From Bacteroidota bacterium (GTDB lineage Bacteria > Bacteroidota > Bacteroidia > Flavobacteriales > Weeksellaceae), in the NCBI GenBank assembly GCA_023387375.1, contig JAEWIE010000045.1:1-10236 (forward strand): a DNA stretch of 10,236 bases, in the 5' to 3' direction. A program made the translations under genes and the position numbers. Under the pieces are notes generated by a model that saw nothing but the letters and a program-made list of their open reading frames with translations, did no database searches and was not told where the DNA came from. Every line of letters begins with the position of its first letter. Within the stretch, counting starts at the first letter, position 1. Positions 5,624 through 10,236 of this stretch are shown piece by piece.

Positions 5624-6523
5624 TTAACTGTAGTATAAATCGTCAATGTTTGATCTTAGGAATCTCCAAGTGGCAAAGATGGTACTTAGAACCGTAATTA
5701 GTACCCCAATGGCAACGACAAGCGCAATGAGCCAGTAGTATTGAGGGTCATTTTCCATAAAGGCCTGCCCAATCTGACTGGTAAAGTAATACCATACGCC
5801 AAACAAAGCGAGAAGTCCTATGATAGATCCTAGTAGTCCGAGGACCATGGCTTCTAAGATGAAAGGTTTTAAGATAAAGCGCCTTCTTGCTCCCACAAGC
5901 TGCATCGTTTTAATAATGAAACGTTTGGAGAAGATTTTTAGGCGAATGGAATTGTTAATTAGAACGACGGCCAAGACTAAAAAGAGAAGAGAAAATCCTA
6001 AAATCCATTTTAGAATTCGATTTAAGTTGTTGTATACATCCACCATTAAAGAACTGTTGTTCTTTACATCCACGATTCCAGGAACGCTTGAGATTTGCTT
6101 AATGGCATCGTCGATTTTTGCAGGATCTACATATTCGGGTTTTAAGGCAACTTCTACGGAAGAAGGGAAAATGTTGGTGTCAAACAAAGCCTCACTATCA
6201 ATTCCCATGCTTTTTTTAGCTTCTTCACTTGCCATTTCTCTTGAAATGTAAGTGGCCCGTTTTACCGGGACTAAAACTTGAATCTTTTTAAACGCCTCTT
6301 GTTCTAATTTTGCAATTTTCACAGAGTCTTTCGCGTCGTAATTTTCATTAAAATACGCATTCACGACAAGCTGTTCTTTAATATAATCGGAGTACTTTTG
6401 GGCATTGATTAAAATAAGCCCCATAAGTCCGAGCAAAAAAAGCACGAGCGCAATCGAAATTACGACGGTAATATTACTGGAACGCAATCTTCGTTTATTA
6501 AAATCATCAACCGTTTTAGCCAT
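5624..6523 (-). CDS. ftsX: Cell division permease-like protein FtsX
   Basis: The membrane subunit of the FtsEX ABC-type complex, which couples ATP hydrolysis by FtsE to activation of peptidoglycan hydrolases at the septum. The 299-residue protein has the FtsX layout: cytosolic N-terminus (KRRLRSSN), TM1 about 17-40, an extracytoplasmic domain about 41-168, then TM2 (170-192), TM3 (221-245) and TM4 (262-287). Between TM2 and TM3 is the conserved cytoplasmic segment FIIKTMQLVGARRRFILKPF, expected to contact FtsE. I use the ATG at 6523-6521; a TTG one codon upstream is less likely. No ftsE lies beside it; ftsE is commonly unlinked in this phylum. ftsX heads the minus-strand operon and is divergent from rsmA across 136 bases, where I find only a weak -7-like TAATTTAG (6548-6541). 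Confidence 0.93.
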   Translation of the reverse strand: MAKTVDDFNKRRLRSSNITVVISIALVLFLLGLMGLILINAQKYSDYIKEQLVVNAYFNENYDAKDSVKIAKLEQEAFKKIQVLVPVKRATYISREMASEEAKKSMGIDSEALFDTNIFPSSVEVALKPEYVDPAKIDDAIKQISSVPGIVDVKNNSSLMVDVYNNLNRILKWILGFSLLFLVLAVVLINNSIRLKIFSKRFIIKTMQLVGARRRFILKPFILEAMVLGLLGSIIGLLALFGVWYYFTSQIGQAFMENDPQYYWLIALVVAIGVLITVLSTIFATWRFLRSNIDDLYYS

Positions 6524-6659
6524 CAATTCAAAATTTTCGGCTAAATTAGAAAAAATCTTCCGAAATTTGCCGGATTAAGGGATAAAAAAAGATGTTAAAA
6601 AATCCTAAAATCCCTTTTGCCTCGTAAGATTCCAAACTCAATAAAATTAATCTCAAACT

Positions 6660-7430
6660 ATGAGCGTCAAAGCGAAAAAACACCTAGGTCAACATTTCCT
6701 CACGGATCAAAATATCGCACGTAAAATTGTAGAGAGTCTTTCTTATGAAGGATACGATCAGGTGCTAGAAGTAGGTCCTGGGACAGGTGTACTCACTCAG
6801 AGTCTTATAGAGAAGGATCAAAAATTATTTTTGGCTGAGATTGATGAGGAATCTATCGATTACTTAAAGCAAAACTTTGATAAGATTACCGATTCTAATT
6901 TCGTTGGAGACTTTCTTAAAACCGATTTTTCGTTCACCGAAGGAAAACCTTTTGCGGTCATTGGAAACTATCCTTATAATATTTCTTCGCAGATTCTATT
7001 TAAAGTGGTCGATTATGTAGACCAGGTTCCTGAGATGGTAGGGATGTTTCAAAAAGAAGTGGCTGAGCGGTGCGCAGCCGTTCCTCGAACGAAAGACTAT
7101 GGGATTCTTTCTGTCTTAATTCAGGCTTACTATCAGGTGGAATATCTTTTCACCGTACACGAAAATGTATTCAATCCTCCCCCCAAAGTAAAATCAGGAG
7201 TCATTCGTTTGGTTCGTAATGAGAGAGAAGAACTCAAAGGGATCGAAGTCTTATTTAAGCAAATTGTGAAAAACGGCTTTGGTCAAAGAAGAAAGAAACT
7301 CTCTAACGCCCTAAAAACCCTAGGGATTCCAGAAGAATTAAAATCACACGCCTTTATGGACAAGCGCGCGGAGGAACTAAGTGTGGAGGATTTTATGGGT
7401 TTCACCCATTTGTGGAAAGAGGCGCGTTAA
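6660..7430 (+). CDS. rsmA: 16S rRNA dimethyladenosine transferase RsmA (KsgA)
   Basis: RsmA uses S-adenosylmethionine to dimethylate two adjacent adenosines, A1518 and A1519 (E. coli numbering), near the 3' end of 16S rRNA, a late quality-control step in 30S assembly. At 256 residues it is of normal length. The conserved N-terminal KKHLGQHFL (6-14) is followed by SAM motif I EVGPGTG (37-43), an acidic end of strand 2 (AEIDE, 59-63), a DFLKTDF segment, and the catalytic motif IV NYPYNIS (103-109). The conserved FNPPPKVKSGVIRL (171-184) and FGQRRKKLSNAL (207-218) follow. The ATG is at 6660 with an A-rich leader and no Shine-Dalgarno. I see no TAnnTTTG match close upstream. mgtE lies 115 bases downstream on the same strand. 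Confidence 0.97.
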   Translation: MSVKAKKHLGQHFLTDQNIARKIVESLSYEGYDQVLEVGPGTGVLTQSLIEKDQKLFLAEIDEESIDYLKQNFDKITDSNFVGDFLKTDFSFTEGKPFAVIGNYPYNISSQILFKVVDYVDQVPEMVGMFQKEVAERCAAVPRTKDYGILSVLIQAYYQVEYLFTVHENVFNPPPKVKSGVIRLVRNEREELKGIEVLFKQIVKNGFGQRRKKLSNALKTLGIPEELKSHAFMDKRAEELSVEDFMGFTHLWKEAR

Positions 7431-7437
7431 AGCGCCT
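7420..7437 (+). other. GC-rich hairpin spanning the rsmA stop codon
   Basis: AGGCGC (7420-7425) pairs perfectly with GCGCCT (7432-7437) around GTTAAA, which contains the TAA stop codon (7428-7430). One further G-T pair (7419 with 7438) is possible. No T-tract follows, so it is not a classical intrinsic terminator; it could pause RNA polymerase or protect the 3' end. Confidence 0.5.
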
Positions 7438-7483
7438 TAGAAAGAGTACTTCTGCGCATTTAATTTCAAAACGCAAGGATTTT

Positions 7484-7504
7484 TAGGCCATTATGCCTAT
7501 TTTT
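7484..7504 (+). terminator. Short hairpin with T-run after rsmA
   Basis: TAGGC (7484-7488), loop CATTAT, GCCTA (7495-7499) is followed by TTTTT (7500-7504). The stem is only five pairs (three of them G-C), so it is a weak intrinsic terminator for rsmA. Its distal arm and T-run are also the -7 box of the predicted mgtE promoter. Confidence 0.35.
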
Positions 7505-7505
7505 G
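7498..7505 (+). promoter_or_regulatory. Predicted -7 element of mgtE
   Basis: TATTTTTG is an exact TAnnTTTG match. Transcription would start near 7510, giving a leader of about 35 nt to the proposed TTG start at 7546. No TTG is seen at -33 spacing. The leader is far too short for an M-box type magnesium riboswitch. Confidence 0.35.
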
Positions 7506-7545
7506 CGCATTGAATTTCTTTTGAACTTAAAAAAACAACTGTATT

Positions 7546-8898
7546 TTGATTGAAACAAACCTTAATCTGAAAGAGCTTTTGAAAGAAGGCGTATCCCAGC
7601 GAAATGTAAGTGAAGTCTCTGCTTTATTGGTAGAGATGGAAGCCGTGGATATTGCTAATTTCTTTGAGCACTTAGATCTGGAGGGACAAAAGTTCGTTTA
7701 TGATTTGATGGGCAATGAACAGTCTGCTGAGATGCTCCTTGAAATCGACGAAGATCAAAGGAAGAAATTCTTATCCCAACTTTCCTCCAAAGAAATTGCA
7801 GATGAGATTATTGGGGAGATTCATTCGGATGATGCGGCCGATATTATCGCGGAACTCTCAGAGAAGCAGCAGGACGAGATTATCAATCATCTGGACGATG
7901 AGGAGCATGCTCAGAACATTGTGGATCTACTTCGCTATGACGAAGACACAGCCGGGGGATTAATGGCCACAGAGCTTGTGAAGGTCAGTCAAAACCTCTC
8001 AATCATTGCCGCCGTAAAAGAAATGCGTAAGCAGGCAGAAGACTTAGAAGAAGTCTACTCTATTTACGTTGTGGATGAATCCGACAAACTACTCGGCACC
8101 TTAAGTTTAAAAAGACTATTAACGACTTCTTCTACTTCCAAAGTAGTGGATGTATACAATAGCAAAGTGCGCTGGGTGAAAGACAGCGACGAGGCGGAAG
8201 AAGTAGCTCGCTTCATGCAGCGTTATGACCTTTTTGAAGTACCCGTCGTAGACTCCTTAAACAAACTCGTAGGACGTATTACGATTGACGACGTTTTAGA
8301 CTTTATTAAAGAAGAAAACGAAAAGGACTACCAGCTCGCTTCGGGGATCTCGAGTGACGTTGACCACACCGATAACCTTTTCCAAATGACGAAGGCGCGA
8401 CTGCCTTGGTTATTTATTGGAATGGTGGGAGGACTTGTCGGGTCTCGCGTTTTGCAAGGGAATCAATCCGCTTTGCAAACCGAGCCAGCTCTTATGTTCT
8501 TTGTTCCCTTAATTGCAGCGACCGCAGGAAACATTGGAGTACAGGCCTCTGCCATTATCGTACAAGGTCTTGCCAACGATACGCTTGGTAAAGATACCTT
8601 CCGAACCCTTTTAAAAGAGGTAAGCGTCTCCGCTGCGTCAGGCGCAATCTTAGCGATGATCATTTTTGCTTTCAACCTTCTTTTCAATCACCACGACCTT
8701 ACCATTTCAATGACTATTTCCATTTCCTTGTTAGCTGTGATTATGGTAGCCGCCGTCATTGGAACTGTGGTGCCTATTGTTTTGAGCCGAAATAAAATTG
8801 ACCCTGCGATTGCTACAGGTCCCTTTATTACCACTTCAAATGACATCCTTGGGGTACTCATTTACTTTGCAATTGCAAAGATGATGCTTCATATTTAG
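7546..8898 (+). CDS. mgtE: Magnesium transporter MgtE
   Basis: A Mg2+-gated Mg2+ channel of the inner membrane, normally a homodimer. The 450 residues show the full architecture: a cytosolic superhelical N domain (about 30-130, repeats such as SAEMLLEID and DDAADIIAEL), two CBS domains (about 137-195, starting GGLMATELVKV, and about 200-258), a connecting plug helix (260-280), and a five-helix membrane domain from about 285 to 448. The membrane part has the family signature PLIAATAGNIGVQASAI (321-337), and TTSNDILG near 429-436 holds the pore aspartate (D433, equivalent to D432 of Thermus MgtE by alignment with remembered sequence). The start is unusual: an in-frame stop is at 7528-7530, no ATG occurs before residue 31, and the first usable codon is TTG at 7546 (ATT at 7543 or 7549 is possible). 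Starting at Met31 would remove the first helix of the N domain. Confidence 0.95.
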   Translation: MIETNLNLKELLKEGVSQRNVSEVSALLVEMEAVDIANFFEHLDLEGQKFVYDLMGNEQSAEMLLEIDEDQRKKFLSQLSSKEIADEIIGEIHSDDAADIIAELSEKQQDEIINHLDDEEHAQNIVDLLRYDEDTAGGLMATELVKVSQNLSIIAAVKEMRKQAEDLEEVYSIYVVDESDKLLGTLSLKRLLTTSSTSKVVDVYNSKVRWVKDSDEAEEVARFMQRYDLFEVPVVDSLNKLVGRITIDDVLDFIKEENEKDYQLASGISSDVDHTDNLFQMTKARLPWLFIGMVGGLVGSRVLQGNQSALQTEPALMFFVPLIAATAGNIGVQASAIIVQGLANDTLGKDTFRTLLKEVSVSAASGAILAMIIFAFNLLFNHHDLTISMTISISLLAVIMVAAVIGTVVPIVLSRNKIDPAIATGPFITTSNDILGVLIYFAIAKMMLHI

Positions 8899-8916
8899 AA
8901 ATCCGCTACTAATTTG

Positions 8917-9687
8917 TTACTCTAATTCCTTCGTTACGCCAAGACCAAAAAGGGCAAAATCATATTTGGCAGGATCAGAAGCATCCATTTTTCGAAGTGC
9001 AAGGTCTAATTCATGGACCGTTTTCCAATCGTTTTGAGTGCGCTCGACAAGTCCTAGTTTTCGAGAAATAGTACCCGTATGGACATCAAGCGGAACCGAT
9101 AGGTATTTGGGATCAAGAGAATTCCAAAGTCCAAAATCCACCCCTTTGTTATTTGATCGAACCATCCAGCGTAAATACATAACAAGTCGCTTGGCGGCAG
9201 AATTTTTATAGGGAGAACTCACGTGCTTCGAACTTCGGTGCGCCGTTTGACCTAAAAACGTGGAGCGAAAACGCTCAATTCCATGGTAGAAATCTGTTTC
9301 TCCCTCCTCAAGCGCAAAATAAGATTCTAACGAATCTCTTTCTTGGTAAAGCGTTTTAAGGTTCCGTAGAAACTGCTTCAAATCTTCTCCATTAAAAGTC
9401 CTATGCACGGATTGGTCTGATAAAAACTCGAGATCACTCTCCTTGAAAGTTTGGACGAAATCATAAGGACTGTTTCCTAGATAATTCATAATTCGCGAAG
9501 CGGAATTAATAATGGATTTTCGATTTCCCCACGAAATGGTCGCCGTCAAAAACGCGGCAATTTCAATGTCTTGTTTTAATTCAAAACGATGGGGAATTTG
9601 CATCGGATCGTTCTCAATGAAATCAGGAGTTTGAAATTCTTCTGCTTTTTGGTCTAAAAAGGATTTTAATTCGTCTAAAGGGATCAT
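8917..9687 (-). CDS. TIGR02757 (DUF2400) family protein
   Basis: A soluble protein of 256 residues of unknown function, matching the TIGR02757/DUF2400 family by blocks such as AAFLTATISWGNRKSI (44-59), SAAKRLVMYLRWMVR (163-177), PLDVHTGTISRKLGL (199-213) and KYDFALFGLG (241-250). The PLDVHTG block, preceded by a helical segment and followed by RKLGL, resembles the catalytic-aspartate region (VDTHVxRV..RLG) of HhH-GPD DNA glycosylases such as endonuclease III; D201 would be that aspartate. This is my inference. The ATG at 9687-9685 is chosen because the longer frame's TTG (9708) lies inside a predicted -7 box. The gene is convergent with mgtE, with only 18 bases between the stop codons, and is 58 bases downstream of the RNase Z gene on the same strand. 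Confidence 0.88.
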   Translation of the reverse strand: MIPLDELKSFLDQKAEEFQTPDFIENDPMQIPHRFELKQDIEIAAFLTATISWGNRKSIINSASRIMNYLGNSPYDFVQTFKESDLEFLSDQSVHRTFNGEDLKQFLRNLKTLYQERDSLESYFALEEGETDFYHGIERFRSTFLGQTAHRSSKHVSSPYKNSAAKRLVMYLRWMVRSNNKGVDFGLWNSLDPKYLSVPLDVHTGTISRKLGLVERTQNDWKTVHELDLALRKMDASDPAKYDFALFGLGVTKELE

Positions 9688-9705
9688 CGGTAGGTATTTA
9701 AAACG

Positions 9706-9733
9706 CAAAAGTAAGAATAATAGGAAGCGCCAA
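9706..9733 (-). promoter_or_regulatory. Predicted promoter of the TIGR02757 gene
   Basis: On the minus strand TACTTTTG (9713-9706) matches TAnnTTTG. TTTTG (9735-9731) lies upstream, with 17 bases between its TTG and the -7 box, at the short end of normal spacing. Transcription would start near 9700, leaving about 13 nt before the ATG at 9687. This favours the ATG over the upstream TTG and suggests expression independent of the RNase Z gene. Confidence 0.5.
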
Positions 9734-9745
9734 AAGAACTAAGCT

Positions 9746-10236
9746 CTACCCTATTTTTACTCTTTCTAATTGAGTCGGTAGAAAGCTTGCCGGAAAAAGC
9801 TTTCTTGCTTCCTGCGTAAAGACACTACGGTCATGGTATCGATTGGAAAAGTGACCTAAAATAAGTTTGCCCACACCCGCCCTCTTTGCAATTGTGGCCG
9901 CTTCAAGCGCCGTGGTATGTCCTGTGTAGTCTGCCATTTCTTTTAAATCGTGCAAAAAGGTCGATTCGTGATAAAGCACATCCACTCCTTCAATGATAGG
10001 AATAATGGATTCTAGAAAGCGGGTATCACTGCAAAACGCATAGGAAACAGGCGCACTAGGCTCAGTGGTAAGGATTTCATTTTTCAAGATATAGCCGTCG
10101 CTTAACTCGAAATCCTTTCCTTTCTTTAAATTATGGTAATCGCATTTCTCAATCTCTTTGTATTTAGAAATTTCAGCCATGTTGAGATGCCTGTCTTTTG
10201 GTTTTTCTTTAAAGAGATAGCCATTGCAATAGATTC
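9746..10236 (-). CDS. rnz: Ribonuclease Z, C-terminal part (5' end outside window)
   Basis: RNase Z is the metallo-beta-lactamase-fold endonuclease that removes 3' trailers from tRNA precursors. The frame is open to the window edge; 163 complete residues of a protein usually about 300 long are present. An internal ATG at 10180 is not the start, because family-like sequence continues upstream of it (GYLFKEKPKDRHLN). Visible: YAFCSDTRF, with the motif IV metal-binding aspartate; YHESTFL; GHTTALEAATIA, with the conserved histidine; and KLILGHFSNRY, with the motif V metal-binding histidine. The HxHxDH zinc motif and the exosite arm lie in the missing N-terminal half. The gene ends with TAG at 9748-9746. 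It is read in the same direction as the TIGR02757 gene, which appears to have its own promoter. Confidence 0.95.
   Translation of the reverse strand, partial: IYCNGYLFKEKPKDRHLNMAEISKYKEIEKCDYHNLKKGKDFELSDGYILKNEILTTEPSAPVSYAFCSDTRFLESIIPIIEGVDVLYHESTFLHDLKEMADYTGHTTALEAATIAKRAGVGKLILGHFSNRYHDRSVFTQEARKLFPASFLPTQLERVKIG

Larger units (their letters stand above)
7453..7518 (+). repeat. Pair of 15-base direct repeats in the rsmA-mgtE gap
   Basis: TGCGCATTTAATTTC (7453-7467) and TGCGCATTGAATTTC (7504-7518) match at 14 of 15 bases and start 51 bases apart. TGCGCA is itself a palindrome. The second copy begins within the -7 box of the predicted mgtE promoter, so the pair could be binding sites of a regulator. 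No regulator is known from this sequence. Confidence 0.5.

Noticed and set aside
7438..7545. Magnesium riboswitch (M-box or similar) upstream of mgtE
   Set aside because: The whole gap is 115 bases and the predicted leader about 35 nt, too short for an M-box. No long multi-stem aptamer is visible.
7542..7548. TATTTTG as an mgtE -7 box
   Set aside because: It is one base short of TAnnTTTG and overlaps the proposed TTG start codon; the exact match at 7498-7505 is preferred.
1..10236. Mobile element, prophage, defence system or CRISPR array
   Set aside because: Every long frame is a housekeeping or conserved family gene; there are no regularly spaced repeats, terminal inverted repeats or integrase-like sequences.

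Overview
The window reads as chromosomal housekeeping DNA from a member of the Bacteroidota, most likely a flavobacterial or cryomorphaceae-like lineage. The evidence is moderate AT-richness, start codons preceded by A-rich sequence instead of Shine-Dalgarno motifs, several matches to the Bacteroidota -7 promoter element TAnnTTTG, and lineage-typical families: a DUF3098 membrane protein between ftsX and uppP, a TIGR02757/DUF2400 protein, and a short TruB without a PUA domain. I see no transposase, integrase, phage gene, CRISPR array, tRNA or rRNA.

Layout. Positions 1-839 (minus) hold the 5' part of rpsA (ribosomal protein S1), with a good promoter at about 960-990. A 415-base non-coding region (840-1254) follows; it contains a possible structured RNA at 1044-1155. 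On the plus strand come a DEAD-box RNA helicase with a DbpA-type RNA-binding domain (1255-2562) and a small MerR-family regulator (2631-2975). These converge, across a TTC-repeat tract, on a minus-strand run read in the order ftsX (5624-6523), DUF3098 gene (5359-5622), uppP (4483-5295), truB (3762-4457), rluF (3040-3762). ftsX is divergent from plus-strand rsmA/ksgA (6660-7430), which is followed by mgtE (7546-8898). mgtE converges, with only 18 bases between, on a minus-strand TIGR02757 gene (8917-9687). Upstream of that is the 3' part of RNase Z (9746-10236, running off the end).

Theme. Most genes serve RNA maturation and translation: S1, a DbpA-like helicase, the pseudouridine synthases TruB (tRNA U55) and RluF (23S rRNA), the 16S rRNA dimethyltransferase RsmA, and the tRNA 3'-processing nuclease RNase Z. 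A second group concerns the envelope: FtsX, the DUF3098 protein, and UppP, which recycles the undecaprenyl carrier lipid. MgtE supplies Mg2+.

No clearly new multi-gene system is present. The points most worth a second look are the candidate RNA upstream of rpsA, the helicase promoter that leaves almost no 5' UTR, a basic-tail remnant after the rluF stop codon, an intra-operon hairpin whose T-tract faces against the genes, the unusual rsmA-mgtE junction, and the two uncharacterised families (DUF3098 and TIGR02757).
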